Shown: positions 34,148 through 43,680, counted from the stretch's first letter. The stretch: 60,693 nucleotides of DNA from an uncultured Methanobrevibacter sp. (GCF_902801725.1 NZ_CADCJB010000005.1:1-60693), one strand, 5' to 3'. Notes: generated from the sequence alone by a model not told the origin. Made by a program: numbers and translations.

Positions 34148-34672
34148 ATGTCTTATTATATAATTTATAATGTGTCTAGTTATATCAAATTGATAATTTT
34201 TATTTTAGCTTTGCTTATTATTTCAGCAGCTGTTGTGTTAATTGATAGTTCTGTGGATAATATTAATAAAACCATGCCAGAAATAAGTGATTCCATTGTC
34301 AATGGAGATAAGGAGTATAATGAAGCAGTCACATTGGTTAATGAAAAAAGCTTTTATGAGGGAATGGGCAAAGTGGAATCGGCAGGAAAAAATTATAATG
34401 ATAGTCTGGAAAAGATTCAAAGTATTAAAAATAGGTTTTCCAAGGATTTGAATGAGGTTCAAAACAAATACTTTGACACTATCATTAAAGAATTGGACTT
34501 GAAAATACAGGCTGTCGATAAATTCAAAGAAGCTATAGATTGCTTTGAAGTAAATTCAAATTACACCGGGTCCAATTATGCTTTTGAAGCTAATGATTTA
34601 ATGTATAATGCTACTCAGTATCAGCATGAACGTGATGAGATGGTTAGAGATAATCCAAAATTATTTAAATAA
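34148..34672 (+). CDS. Membrane-anchored coiled-coil protein
   Basis: This 174-aa protein of unknown family has one helix at residues 11-31 (YIKLIIFILALLIISAAVVL). A mostly helical, charged domain follows (about 45-145; ALVNEKSFYEG-like helices, FSKDLNEVQNKYFDTIIKEL), likely an external coiled coil. No ribosome-binding site is obvious at 34148; an in-frame GTG at 34172 is a possible shorter start. The RecJ-like gene starts 14 nt after its stop, suggesting co-transcription, although a functional link is not evident. Confidence 0.65.
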   Translation: MSYYIIYNVSSYIKLIIFILALLIISAAVVLIDSSVDNINKTMPEISDSIVNGDKEYNEAVTLVNEKSFYEGMGKVESAGKNYNDSLEKIQSIKNRFSKDLNEVQNKYFDTIIKELDLKIQAVDKFKEAIDCFEVNSNYTGSNYAFEANDLMYNATQYQHERDEMVRDNPKLFK

Positions 34673-34686
34673 GAGAGGTTTTGATC

Positions 34687-36948
34687 TTGAAAACTAAATG
34701 TCCAAAATGTAAAGGAATTGGTTCTGTAGTTGTGGACTATAAGGAATGTGATGCTTGCGGAGGAACAGGATATGAAGATGATGCATTTGATGTAGGTAAT
34801 CATTTTAAAAGTGTTAACAATAATGCAAGAGCTAAATTTGATTTAGGCGGTGAGCAGGATATCCCCTGCGAAGCATGTAATGGAAAAGGCCAGGTGGAGG
34901 TTTATGAAGACTGCCCCCACTGTAAGGGTACAGGCGAAATTAATGTTTGCCGTGACTGTGGAAAATTAATAGATGAAAAATATGACGTATGTTCTGATTG
35001 TCAGGAAAAAAGGAAGGCTAAGAAAATGAAGCATGATGAATATGTAGCTCGTGAAAATCAAGTTAGGAATGTTTATATCCTTGATTCTTTATGTAAAATG
35101 AGCGATATCGACAAAGATAAATTATACAAAGGAAAAATTACTAGAATTGAGCGTTATGGTGCTTTTGTCACTTTAAACAATAATGTTTGGGGATTGATGA
35201 GAGGCGATGTCTCTGAATATAATGTTGGAGATGATGTTATCGTATTTATAACAGCAATCAAATCAAGAGAAGGAAAAATTGATTTGGCTCCTGCATATGT
35301 TAATAAGTATAAGCTGATAAAACTAACAAAATCATTCCCAAGAACTCTCATTAGTCAATTAGAAGCTAAAAAAGGAAAAATGGTTCGTATTGATGGTGAA
35401 GTTCAGCAAATCCAACAGACTTCCGGACCTACTATTTTTACAATTAATGATGAGTCCGGCGTGAGTGAAGTGGCCGCATTTGATAAGGCCGGAGAAAGGG
35501 CATATCCTGAAGTGGAAGTTGGGGATGCTGTCCAGGTTTTAGGGGATGTTAACGAACATGGTGGAAAAACACAAATAGAGTCATCTTCAATAACAAAATT
35601 AAGTCCACAACAAACTGAGAAGCTACATGCTTTGATAGATGATGCATTAAACAAAAGAGCTGAACCGAATGATGTTGATTTCTTGGTCAAAAGTGATGTT
35701 TTAAATAGGCTTAAACCTAAGATGAGAGAAGCTGCCCGCAAAATAAGAAGGGCAATTCTTGACGGAAGAACAATTTTGCTTAGACACCACAATGATGCAG
35801 ATGGAATTTGTGCAGGTGTTGCTATGGAAAAGGCATTGATTCCACTGATTGAATATGCAAATCCAAGCAATGATGCTCAATATTATTACTTTAAAAGATC
35901 TCCAAGTAAAGCTCCATTTTATGAACTTGAAGATGTCGTTAAAGATTTGTCATTTGCATTGGAAGACCAGGAAAGGCATGGTCAAAAACTGCCTCTTATA
36001 GTTCTTTTGGACAACGGTTCTACTGAAGAGGATATTGTCGCTTTGATGCAGGCCAAGATTTATGACATTGAAGTCGTCGTAATAGACCACCATTCTCCAG
36101 GAGAGCTGTTAACCACTGAGGAAAGGGATGGTGAGATAATTGGAGCAACAGTTGCCGTTGATGAATATGTTGATACTCATGTAAACCCATATCTTGTTGG
36201 TGGAGATTCACAATTGACTGCAGGAGCATTGGCAACAGAAGTCGCACATATCATAAATCCTGAGATAAGGGATGTAATTAAACATCTTCCTGCTGTTGCG
36301 GCATTGGGAGATCATGCAGAATGTGGTGAAGTTTACCAATATCTGCAGTTGGCCAGTGAAAAAGGATTCACCAAAGAACATTTGGCTAAGATTGCCGAAT
36401 GTGTTGATTTTGAAGCTTATTTTTTAAGATTCATGAATGGTAGAGGAATAATGGACACTATTTTGGCTGTTGATAATTTGGATAAGCATGAAAAGATGAT
36501 TGATGCTTTATATAAGGAATATCTAAAAAGAGTCGATACACAGCTTAAGGCAGCACTTCCGAATATTAATAAAACTCAATTTGAAAACGGTATATATTTC
36601 AATATTATAGATGTTGAAAAGTATGCGCATAAGTTCACATTCCCTGCCCCTGGGAAAACCTGTGGATTTGTCCATGATAGGGTTATCAAGGAATTAGGCG
36701 AAGATAAGCCTATTGTTACATTAGGTCACGGTCCTGATTTCGGTGTATTTAGGGCAACTGATGCCGTAAATGAACAATATGGATTCAATGTAAATGATAT
36801 TGTTTCAGTACTTGCTGAAAGAGTCCCTTCAGCAGGAATTGATGGTGGAGGCCATGAGTGTGCAGGTTCCATTAAATATATTGAGGGGCTTAGTGAAGAT
36901 GTTTTATCAGAGTTGATTAAAGAAATTAAGGCCATGACTAAAAACTAA
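34687..36948 (+). CDS. Archaeal RecJ-like DHH protein with DnaJ-type zinc finger, S1 and OB domains
   Basis: TTG at 34687 is favoured, being 7 nt after GAGGT; TTG at 34681 is the alternative. The ~753-aa protein begins with DnaJ-type zinc motifs (CPKCKGIGSV, CDACGGTGYE, CEACNGKGQV, CPHCKGTGEI) and two more Cys pairs. An S1 domain (YKGKITRIERYGAFVTL) and an OB fold (VRIDGEVQQIQQTSGPTIF) follow. The DHH phosphoesterase core has LRHHNDADGICAG, VLLDNGSTEED, VVIDHHSPGEL and ALGDHAECG. The DHHA1 end is AGIDGGGHECAGS. This matches the archaeal COG1107 group, probably a single-strand exonuclease in replication or repair. Confidence 0.92.
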   Translation: MKTKCPKCKGIGSVVVDYKECDACGGTGYEDDAFDVGNHFKSVNNNARAKFDLGGEQDIPCEACNGKGQVEVYEDCPHCKGTGEINVCRDCGKLIDEKYDVCSDCQEKRKAKKMKHDEYVARENQVRNVYILDSLCKMSDIDKDKLYKGKITRIERYGAFVTLNNNVWGLMRGDVSEYNVGDDVIVFITAIKSREGKIDLAPAYVNKYKLIKLTKSFPRTLISQLEAKKGKMVRIDGEVQQIQQTSGPTIFTINDESGVSEVAAFDKAGERAYPEVEVGDAVQVLGDVNEHGGKTQIESSSITKLSPQQTEKLHALIDDALNKRAEPNDVDFLVKSDVLNRLKPKMREAARKIRRAILDGRTILLRHHNDADGICAGVAMEKALIPLIEYANPSNDAQYYYFKRSPSKAPFYELEDVVKDLSFALEDQERHGQKLPLIVLLDNGSTEEDIVALMQAKIYDIEVVVIDHHSPGELLTTEERDGEIIGATVAVDEYVDTHVNPYLVGGDSQLTAGALATEVAHIINPEIRDVIKHLPAVAALGDHAECGEVYQYLQLASEKGFTKEHLAKIAECVDFEAYFLRFMNGRGIMDTILAVDNLDKHEKMIDALYKEYLKRVDTQLKAALPNINKTQFENGIYFNIIDVEKYAHKFTFPAPGKTCGFVHDRVIKELGEDKPIVTLGHGPDFGVFRATDAVNEQYGFNVNDIVSVLAERVPSAGIDGGGHECAGSIKYIEGLSEDVLSELIKEIKAMTKN

Positions 36949-36966
36949 TGTGCAGATTCAGATATC

Positions 36967-37854
36967 ATGATTTTGGGAAATTATTGTAAGGATTGCGGTC
37001 ATAGAATACGTATTAACGAACCGTTCTGTCCAAATTGTGGCTGCAAAACAGGTTATTCAAAAAAGGATGATTTGTTAGTATTTTCACCGCCTGTTCATGA
37101 TATTGGTTTTTTTGATTTCAGCATTGATTTTTCACCGTATATCGAAAGCGCTCGAAAAGATTTTCAATATGAAATTTGCTCTTGCGGATATTTGAATGAG
37201 GCTGATAATGAATATTGCTATATGTGCGGTGCCAAAAGGTCTCAAAGTAGGTTATCTAAATTATTAAAAAATAAATCTAAGCCTAAATTCAAATTTGGGA
37301 ATATGCTGTGTGAATGTGGACATGTAAATCCAAAGGATAATCTATACTGTGAAATGTGCGGAAAGCAGATTCGTCATAATCCAAATCAAAGTTATGATAA
37401 CTATAGTAATTTTAATTTGGAATTTGAAGATTCAATATTCTGTTTTTGTGGTGAAGAAAATGAGAAGTTTTCACAATTCTGCAAAAATTGCGGTCTGCCT
37501 CTGATAAACTATGGTCCATCAAAAGACATCTCAATTTTATGCACATGTTCCACAATTAATGAAATCACATCAGATTACTGTATAGAATGCGGTTCGAGTT
37601 TAAAGAATGAAAATTCTATTTTTATATGTATATGTGGTCATAAAAATAAGGGCGGAGCCAAATTTTGTGAAGTGTGTGAAAGACCTTTAAATCCCCAAAG
37701 GGTAATCAAGTCTAAATTGATATGCTCCTGTGGTGAAATTCTAGATTGGAATACTGATTTTTGCCATAATTGTGGAAAAAATATCAGAAGGACAATCATT
37801 GCTAAAACTTCAATCAATAAAACAGTAAAGAACATAAAATCTATTTTGAGGTAA
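36967..37854 (+). CDS. Seven-fold zinc-ribbon protein
   Basis: This 295-aa protein is a chain of zinc ribbons. The first is CxxC-x12-CxxC type (YCKDCGH...FCPNCGC). Six more follow the strict pattern CxC-x10-CxxC: ICSCGY..YCYMC, LCECGH..YCEMC, FCFCGE..FCKNC, LCTCST..YCIEC, ICICGH..FCEVC and ICSCGE..FCHNC. Linkers are variable and partly basic (KNKSKPKFKFGN). No membrane segment or enzyme motif is seen, so it is probably a scaffold or a nucleic-acid or protein binder. It lies 18 nt after the RecJ-like gene and 6 nt before a zinc-ribbon metallopeptidase-like gene, so all three are likely one operon. Confidence 0.8.
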   Translation: MILGNYCKDCGHRIRINEPFCPNCGCKTGYSKKDDLLVFSPPVHDIGFFDFSIDFSPYIESARKDFQYEICSCGYLNEADNEYCYMCGAKRSQSRLSKLLKNKSKPKFKFGNMLCECGHVNPKDNLYCEMCGKQIRHNPNQSYDNYSNFNLEFEDSIFCFCGEENEKFSQFCKNCGLPLINYGPSKDISILCTCSTINEITSDYCIECGSSLKNENSIFICICGHKNKGGAKFCEVCERPLNPQRVIKSKLICSCGEILDWNTDFCHNCGKNIRRTIIAKTSINKTVKNIKSILR

Positions 37855-37860
37855 TGTTTC

Positions 37861-38838
37861 ATGAAATCCTGTGACATATGTGGTACCTTGAATTTTAAGG
37901 AAAATAATTATTGTATTCACTGCGGCAATAAGTTAATTCTCGAACATATCTGCCCTCATTGCGGGGAAGATAATCCTGATGCTGCAAATTACTGCATAAG
38001 CTGCGGCAATCAGATTAATCCTATTGTAATAGATGATTTTGATATACTGTTCAGCGATTATAATAAAAAACTTCTGCTGAATGCTGAAATCAGCAATAGG
38101 GAATATGCCAGAATGCTGTCCAATATTTTTGCAAGAGCTGAATATTCCACTATTTATGGAAATAGTGTCAAAGATAAAATTTTAAGTTTGGCTAGTGTTT
38201 TTACACAATGCAAACCAAAGTCACGTGGAATTGAAAGAGGATACATTTTTTTAGGAAATTGCATATATTATGATGACCGCTTAGATGATTCCGTTCAAAT
38301 TGCAACTTTAATTCATGAATTGGCTCATTATCTGTTATTTGATATTATAGAGCAGTTGCTGTGTCGAATTTTCAGAGTAAAAACTTCATCTACACTGCAG
38401 AGTTTTGTCTGGTTTTTCCTAACCCTTCCAGAATTTAAAATAATGAATGAATATTGCGCACATACTGTTGAGGGAAGATTTATTCCATATGGTTATCAAA
38501 ATTACGGGTCTTTCAACAGTTTAATTGGGCAGAATAATTTTGATAAAAATTCTTTGGATGATATGGTTGTTTTTGGAAATACTTTCGCCAATGAAATAAT
38601 AGTCTATCTGGAAAAGTATATTGATGCCAATTTAAGGGAAGAAATTAAATTGCAATACAAAAAGGATATGAAGAAACCGGCATATGATTCTCTTCAAATT
38701 GAAACAAATGATTGCTTATCATTGTCTATTAAAAACAGAGTTCTGCTAAAATTATTGTACGATATTTTAAAATTAGCATCGAATGATGATGTTCGTGAAG
38801 AGTTGGAAGATATAAAAAGAGGGATTGAGTTGGATTAG
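37861..38838 (+). CDS. Zinc-ribbon protein with HExxH metallopeptidase-like domain
   Basis: The 325-aa protein opens with two CxxC-x10-CxxC ribbons (CDICGT..YCIHC and CPHCGE..YCISC). A helical region precedes a gluzincin-like motif, QIATLIHELAHYLLF, at about residues 152-166. HELAH supplies two His ligands; a third ligand may be the Glu in FKIMNEYCAHTVEGRF. The domain resembles small archaeal and bacterial zincin proteins without assigned substrate. Peptidase activity is inference. It converges on the winged-helix regulator, the two stops overlapping by 4 nt. Confidence 0.78.
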   Translation: MKSCDICGTLNFKENNYCIHCGNKLILEHICPHCGEDNPDAANYCISCGNQINPIVIDDFDILFSDYNKKLLLNAEISNREYARMLSNIFARAEYSTIYGNSVKDKILSLASVFTQCKPKSRGIERGYIFLGNCIYYDDRLDDSVQIATLIHELAHYLLFDIIEQLLCRIFRVKTSSTLQSFVWFFLTLPEFKIMNEYCAHTVEGRFIPYGYQNYGSFNSLIGQNNFDKNSLDDMVVFGNTFANEIIVYLEKYIDANLREEIKLQYKKDMKKPAYDSLQIETNDCLSLSIKNRVLLKLLYDILKLASNDDVREELEDIKRGIELD

Positions 38839-39128
38839 TCTTTTTCTTTGTCTTCTTTATCTTTGATGGTATCTAATACTTCTTTACCGGTGTCTGTTAA
38901 CCTGTATAATCTACCTTTTCGGGCTTCTTCATTTATACATTCAACAATTTCTTTACTTTTTAACTCACTTAAAACCTTGGAGATATGGTTAGTCCTGATA
39001 CCACTATCTTTTGCAATGTTTGTTGGAATTTTAACATCGTCTCCAATTGATTTCAATGTTTTTTCCCGATATTTAGAAATTTGAACATATGAAGTCAATT
39101 TCAAAAGTTCATCATTATCCTTTGACAT
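38835..39128 (-). CDS. Small winged-helix transcriptional regulator
   Basis: The 97-aa protein is a single winged-helix domain: LLKLTSYVQISKYREKTLKS, then SIGDDVKIPTNIAKDSGIRT, recognition-helix region NHISKVLSELKSKEIV, and a wing ECINEEARKGRLYRLTDTGK. The tail is charged (DTIKDKEDKEKD). It has no Cys, so any signal is likely a metabolite or partner. A long palindrome made of ATGTTAT/ATAACAT covers its own predicted transcription start, suggesting autoregulation. The same half-sites occur at the cysK and metY promoters, making it a candidate sulfur regulator. Confidence 0.85.
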   Translation of the reverse strand: MSKDNDELLKLTSYVQISKYREKTLKSIGDDVKIPTNIAKDSGIRTNHISKVLSELKSKEIVECINEEARKGRLYRLTDTGKEVLDTIKDKEDKEKD

Positions 39129-39147
39129 AATAAAATATATTATATTT

Positions 39148-39172
39148 TATGTTATAAAAGTTTTATAACATA
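39148..39172 (-). promoter_or_regulatory. Palindromic operator over the winged-helix gene promoter
   Basis: A perfect 25-bp palindrome has arms TATGTTATAAAA (39148-39159) and TTTTATAACATA (39161-39172) around G39160. On the minus strand a TATA box TTATATAAAA reads from 39189 to 39180, placing the start point near 39157, inside the palindrome. The 7-bp units ATGTTAT and ATAACAT face outward with 9 bp between them. This is ideal repressor geometry for autoregulation. Confidence 0.65.
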
Positions 39173-39320
39173 TTACTAATTTTATATAACTATTTTAAAC
39201 ACCTATTGGATTTACATATCCTATTTTATGGGCTGTTAAGTTTTGTTTGTCAAAATAAGTAAATTAATATATATCTTGTGTTAAAAATAATAGTAACTAA
39301 AATAAATTTTGTTGTTTAAA

Positions 39321-39917
39321 ATGAAATGTGAAAAATGTGGTTTTGAAAACAAGGACAATGCTAAATTCTGCACAAAATGCGGTGAAAAGTTAGGTTTGGA
39401 TAAATCAGGTTCTCAAGTTCAAAGTTCTGGCAATTCCAAATATGTCATTGGATTATTGGTTGTTATAATAGTTATTCTTGTTGCTGTAATCGGGTTTTAT
39501 GCATTTGGTATGAATTCCAGTTCAACAGGTGATGTTGCAAGCGATTCATCCAATGCAACTCAAAGTGACAGTTCAAGTGGATCAAGTGAAACTACTCAGG
39601 AGGAATCTTCTTCCAAAACAAAATCCTGGGAGTCTATTGGCAGTTATTCAGGTTCAGGAACAGGTTCGAAGACTGTAAGCGTTCCATCGGGTAAGATTAT
39701 GGTAAAATTTTCATCATTCCCAATTAAAAATTATGCAGATAATCATTTGCATGTATCAGGTTCAAATGGTGCATCCGGCGGTGTCGATTGGGGACCAACC
39801 AGTGATGTGGAAACAAGGTCTGATTCATTTGAGTATACTTCTTCAAGTTCTGAGACTTTTACAATCGATTATTATGAAACAGTTAGTTGGGAAGTTGAAT
39901 TCTACCGCTACCAATAA
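39321..39917 (+). CDS. Zinc-ribbon, membrane-anchored protein with external beta domain
   Basis: The ATG at 39321 gives MKCEKCGFENKDNAKFCTKC, a CxxC-x10-CxxC zinc ribbon at the extreme N-terminus; the in-frame TTG at 39309 only adds four residues. One helix follows at about residues 40-65 (YVIGLLVVIIVILVAVIGFY), then a Ser/Thr-rich linker and a C-terminal beta-rich domain (WESIGSYSGSGTGSKTVSV to EVEFYRYQ). This layout, cytoplasmic ribbon, helix and external domain, is common in Methanobrevibacter. The product is 198 aa, function unknown. No ribosome-binding site is visible, so it may be leaderless. Confidence 0.75.
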   Translation: MKCEKCGFENKDNAKFCTKCGEKLGLDKSGSQVQSSGNSKYVIGLLVVIIVILVAVIGFYAFGMNSSSTGDVASDSSNATQSDSSSGSSETTQEESSSKTKSWESIGSYSGSGTGSKTVSVPSGKIMVKFSSFPIKNYADNHLHVSGSNGASGGVDWGPTSDVETRSDSFEYTSSSSETFTIDYYETVSWEVEFYRYQ

Positions 39918-39950
39918 ATTATTAATATGCTAAATAATAAACTATTTAGT

Positions 39951-40661
39951 ATGTTTTTTGATTTAAACATTAAAGGAAGTAGCTTGGAGAATAACTTGAT
40001 ATTAGCGGAGCAAGCTTCTCAATATGGATGGAACCATATTAACTTTTCATATAGTCAGGATGATTTTTCCAATGCATTGAAGTTCAAAAAAGAATTGTTG
40101 AATGAATTGGAAGATAAATTATCCTTTGATTATACATTGGAGATTAAATCAAATAATCCAAATGAAATAAGAAAGATTACCAATAAATTCAGAAAAAAAT
40201 CTTCATGTATTTCAGTTGTAGGTGGGGATTTGAAAGTGAATAGGGCCACTTTAGAAAATATAAAGATAGATGTTTTGTCAAGGCCCTATCTGCGACGTTT
40301 TGATAGTGGAATTAATCATGTACTTTCCCGTGAAGCTGCAGATAATAATGTAGCTATTGAATTGTGTTTTAAGGATGTTTTGAAAAGTTATCTCTCATAC
40401 AGATCCAAAGTGATTTCTAATTTTAAAGATATTTATACATTATACAGAAAATTCGATTTTCCGTTGATTCTTTCATCAAGAGCGGAATCTGTTTTTGATA
40501 TTAAGACTACTCATGACTTTATTGCGTTTTTTAAACAGACTGGATTGAATGATGAGGAAATAGAAAGATCATTCACTGCTGCTTCAGATATTTTGGAATA
40601 TAATGGAAATCGAGATAATCTAATTTTTAAAGGAGTAAGGAGGGTTGACGATGGGTCTTAA
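39951..40661 (+). CDS. rnp3: RNase P protein component 3 (Rpp30)
   Basis: The TIM-barrel Rpp30 subunit of archaeal RNase P, which trims 5' ends of pre-tRNAs. The family starts with a strand like MFFDLNIKGSS, so the ATG at 39951 is preferred; an in-frame ATG at 39927 would add eight residues. Also seen are YGWNHINFSY, ISVVGGDLKVNRATLE, DVLSRPYLRRFDSGINHVLS with the typical Asp and Arg, NVAIELCFKDVL and FPLILSSRAESVFDI. Its end overlaps rnp2 by 11 nt, so the two subunits are coupled. Confidence 0.9.
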   Translation: MFFDLNIKGSSLENNLILAEQASQYGWNHINFSYSQDDFSNALKFKKELLNELEDKLSFDYTLEIKSNNPNEIRKITNKFRKKSSCISVVGGDLKVNRATLENIKIDVLSRPYLRRFDSGINHVLSREAADNNVAIELCFKDVLKSYLSYRSKVISNFKDIYTLYRKFDFPLILSSRAESVFDIKTTHDFIAFFKQTGLNDEEIERSFTAASDILEYNGNRDNLIFKGVRRVDDGS

Positions 40662-41007
40662 GGTTCTTCCACCAACCCTTAGGAAAAACAACAGGTATCT
40701 GGCAGTGGATATCAAGATTGATTCTCCGATTGCTAAGGATGATTTCGTTTCAATAGTTTGGGATGCATGCGTTAAGTTTCAGGGAGAACTTAATGCGTCC
40801 AATTTCAATTTATGGGTCATGCGCTTCTATGAATCCGAAAGATGGGATGGTTATTATACGTATAAAGCGATTGTCAGATGTCAAAGGGATTACGTCGAAG
40901 AGGTAAGGTCATCTTTGGCTTTGGCAAACAGATATAAAAACGGCAGAATTTCAATTTCAACAATCGGTCTTTCCGGAACAGTCAAAGCTTCACATAAATT
41001 TATTTAA
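40651..41007 (+). CDS. rnp2: RNase P protein component 2 (Pop5)
   Basis: This 118-aa Pop5 subunit pairs with Rpp30 to support catalysis of the RNase P RNA. GGAGG inside rnp3 lies about 8 nt before the ATG at 40651. The opening LKVLPPTLRKNNRYLAVDI is diagnostic. The centre SNFNLWVMRFYESERWDGYY and the end ISTIGLSGTVKASHKF follow the Pop5 RNP-like fold. It is the second gene of the rnp3-rnp2 pair. Confidence 0.92.
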   Translation: MGLKVLPPTLRKNNRYLAVDIKIDSPIAKDDFVSIVWDACVKFQGELNASNFNLWVMRFYESERWDGYYTYKAIVRCQRDYVEEVRSSLALANRYKNGRISISTIGLSGTVKASHKFI

Positions 41008-41223
41008 TAACTTTTTGTTATTTTAAAATAGAAAACTTTATTAATAATATATATTATATATATCAATTGAATTTATGGAAAATGTGTAAAAAAGTATTTT
41101 AATAAACTACTTCGTAGTGATTAAAAGTAATTGCCATTCATGGAGATTGGTTTTATTTTTTATGTTGTTGAATTTAAAAGTTAATTTTTATTAAAATATT
41201 TATAGAAAATATGAGGTATTAAT

Positions 41224-42009
41224 ATGCAACCTTTACAAAATGCAGGATATGATAGGGCTATTACTGTATTTAGCCCAGATGGAAGACTTTTCCAAGTAGA
41301 ATATGCAAGAGAAGCTGTTAAAAGAGGAACTACATCAATAGGTGTAAAAAGTTCCGAAGGTATTGTTTTAGCTGTAGACAAAAGAACTACTTCTAATTTG
41401 GTTGAAGCTTCATCTATTGAAAAAATATTTAAGATAGATGAACATATTGGAGCAGCTACTTCTGGTCTTGTAGCAGATGCAAGAGCTTTAGTTGAAAGAG
41501 CAAGAGTAGAGGCTCAAATCAACAAGATTACATATAGTGAACCTATTAGAGTAGAAAGCTTATCTAAAAAATTATGTGATATGCTACAGTTATATACTCA
41601 AAATGGTGGAGTAAGGCCGTTCGGTTCTGCTTTAATCATAGGTGGAGTATATGATGATAAATGTAAATTATTCGAAACAGATCCTAGTGGAGCATTAATT
41701 GAATACAAAGCAACTGCTATTGGTTCTGGCAGAGCTGCTGCTATGGATATTTTCGAAGAGGAATATGTTGATGATATCACTTTGGATGGTGCTGTAAGAC
41801 TAGCTATTAACGCTATTCATGAAGCTACTGACCATGAAACTACTTCAAATAATGTTGAAATTGCTGTTATCAAAAAAGAAGACGGCAAATATAAAAAGCT
41901 TTCTCATGAAGATGTACAAAAATACATAGATGAACTGTTAGCTGAAGAAGAGGAAGCTGAAGATGAAGTGGTTGAATCCGAAGAAGATTCAGAAGAAGAC
42001 GAAGAATAA
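41224..42009 (+). CDS. psmA: Proteasome alpha subunit
   Basis: This 261-aa subunit forms the outer heptameric rings of the archaeal 20S proteasome and gates substrate entry. The gate and signature region is YDRAITVFSPDGRLFQVEY then AREAVKRGTTSIGV. SGLVADARALVERARVEAQ and GGVRPFGSALIIGGVYDD are conserved. A longer than usual acidic C-terminal tail, mostly Glu, follows residue 235; the HbYX-ATPase docking surface is unaffected. It heads the row psmA-sdo1-rrp4-rrp41-rrp42, a gene order long known in archaea that couples protein and RNA turnover. Confidence 0.97.
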   Translation: MQPLQNAGYDRAITVFSPDGRLFQVEYAREAVKRGTTSIGVKSSEGIVLAVDKRTTSNLVEASSIEKIFKIDEHIGAATSGLVADARALVERARVEAQINKITYSEPIRVESLSKKLCDMLQLYTQNGGVRPFGSALIIGGVYDDKCKLFETDPSGALIEYKATAIGSGRAAAMDIFEEEYVDDITLDGAVRLAINAIHEATDHETTSNNVEIAVIKKEDGKYKKLSHEDVQKYIDELLAEEEEAEDEVVESEEDSEEDEE

Positions 42010-42037
42010 ATTTTATAATTAGTTAGGGGATGTTTCA

Positions 42038-42739
42038 ATGGTAAATGTTGATGAAGCTATTATCGCTAAATACGAATACTGTGGTGAACATTTTGAAATA
42101 TTGGTTGACCCTGATTTAGCAGCTGATTATAGAAATCCTGATGGCCCTGATGTTGCCATTGAAGATCTTTTAGCTGTTGAAGAAATTTTTAAAGACTCCA
42201 AAAAAGGAGACAAAGCTTCCGATGAAGCTATGAATAAAATTTTTGAAACTACTGATCCTATTGAAGTTTCTAAAATTATACTTGAAAAGGGAACTGTTCA
42301 ATTAACTGCAGATCAAAAAAGAAAGATGCAGGAAGATAAGCGTAAGTTAGTTATTAGTAAAATTACTAGAGAAGCTATCAATCCTCAAACTGGTTTACCT
42401 CATCCTGCCCAAAGAATTGAAAATGCTATTGATGAGGCAAAAGTTAAATTTGATCCTTTTACTTCAGTTGATCAACAGGTTCAATCTGCTTTAAAAGCTA
42501 TCAAACCACTTATTCCAATTAGGTTTGAGAAAGTTAAAGTTGCAGTAAGGCTTCCAGGTTCCGCCGCAGGAGGTGCTTATTCCGTTATTCACGGATTTGG
42601 TGAAATCATAAATGAAGAATGGCAACAAGACGGTTCTTGGATAGGCATTGTTGAAATGCCTGGTGGTCTTCAGGACTCATTTGCTGCAAAGATGGCGGAA
42701 ATTTCAGGTGGAGAAGCAGAAACTAGAACTATTAAATAA
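42038..42739 (+). CDS. Ribosome maturation protein SBDS/SDO1
   Basis: This 233-aa archaeal SBDS orthologue helps release the anti-association factor aIF6 from the 50S subunit with EF-2-like GTPases. The N-terminal FYSH domain runs from [40 protein letters not shown] and [20 protein letters not shown] are strongly conserved. [15 protein letters not shown] leads into the C-terminal ferredoxin-like domain with [15 protein letters not shown]. It is 28 nt after psmA, with AGGGGA before the ATG. Confidence 0.95.
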   Translation: MVNVDEAIIAKYEYCGEHFEILVDPDLAADYRNPDGPDVAIEDLLAVEEIFKDSKKGDKASDEAMNKIFETTDPIEVSKIILEKGTVQLTADQKRKMQEDKRKLVISKITREAINPQTGLPHPAQRIENAIDEAKVKFDPFTSVDQQVQSALKAIKPLIPIRFEKVKVAVRLPGSAAGGAYSVIHGFGEIINEEWQQDGSWIGIVEMPGGLQDSFAAKMAEISGGEAETRTIK

Positions 42740-42768
42740 TAAATTAATTTCAACTTTATGGGATTATT

Positions 42769-43680
42769 ATGATATATGTGGAAAATAAAGATTTGGTTAT
42801 TCCTGGACAAGTGTTGTCCGATGACGAATACTATTCAGGAAGGGGTACCTTTAAAGAGAATGGTAAAGTTTGTTCTTCTTTAATGGGACTTGTTTCTTTA
42901 AGGAATAAGAAGATTAGGGTTATTCCTCTCAAAAGTAAATATGTTCCTAAGAAAGGAGATGTTGTAATTGGTAAAATTAATGACGTTAGATTCTCAATGT
43001 GGGATGTAAATATTAATTCACCTTATTCCGGAATTTTACCTGCTTTTGAAGTGTTTGGTCGTGAGAAAAAAGAACTCAACAAGGTATATGATGTTGGGGA
43101 TGTACTATTTTTAAGGGTTGTCGATGTTGATGAAATCAAAAAGGCGAAACTTGGTTTAAAAGGAAGAGGAATGGGTAAATTTAAAGGAGGAATCATTGTA
43201 GATATTGCTCCAACTAAAGTTCCTAGATTGATTGGTAAAAAAGGTTCAATGATTAACATGATCAAGGATAAGACTAACTGTAAAATTGTCGTTGGTCAAA
43301 ATGGTCTTGTTTGGGTCAAAGGTGACGAAGACATGGAACAACTTACCAAGGAGATTATTCATTTAATTGAGGCTGAAGCTCACACTTCCGGTTTAACAAA
43401 TAAAATCAAAAACAAATTATATTTAGCTATTGATGGTGAATTGCCACCTGAAGAAGTTGAAGAAACTGAAGAGGAATTTGTTTTGGAAAAACCTAAACTT
43501 CAAAATTTTAAAGAAGAGTTAGAGGAAGAAGAAAAAGAAGCTGAAGAAAATAAAAAAGAAAAAGAAGATAAACCTAATATTGCTGAGGTAATTGAAGAAT
43601 TAAAGAGAAAAAATAAGAAGGACAACACTTTATCTTATGGTGACAACTCAAATAATTCTTTTATCTTAAATAATAAATGA
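42769..43680 (+). CDS. rrp4: Exosome RNA-binding subunit Rrp4
   Basis: This cap subunit of the archaeal exosome feeds RNA into the Rrp41/Rrp42 ring. An N-terminal strand domain ([19 protein letters not shown]), an S1 domain ([32 protein letters not shown]) and a KH domain with the GKKGS loop ([20 protein letters not shown]) are in order. After residue 230 comes an extra Glu/Lys-rich, probably disordered tail, making 303 aa compared with about 230 in many archaea. It lies 29 nt after the SBDS gene and 36 nt before rrp41. Confidence 0.94.
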   Translation: MIYVENKDLVIPGQVLSDDEYYSGRGTFKENGKVCSSLMGLVSLRNKKIRVIPLKSKYVPKKGDVVIGKINDVRFSMWDVNINSPYSGILPAFEVFGREKKELNKVYDVGDVLFLRVVDVDEIKKAKLGLKGRGMGKFKGGIIVDIAPTKVPRLIGKKGSMINMIKDKTNCKIVVGQNGLVWVKGDEDMEQLTKEIIHLIEAEAHTSGLTNKIKNKLYLAIDGELPPEEVEETEEEFVLEKPKLQNFKEELEEEEKEAEENKKEKEDKPNIAEVIEELKRKNKKDNTLSYGDNSNNSFILNNK

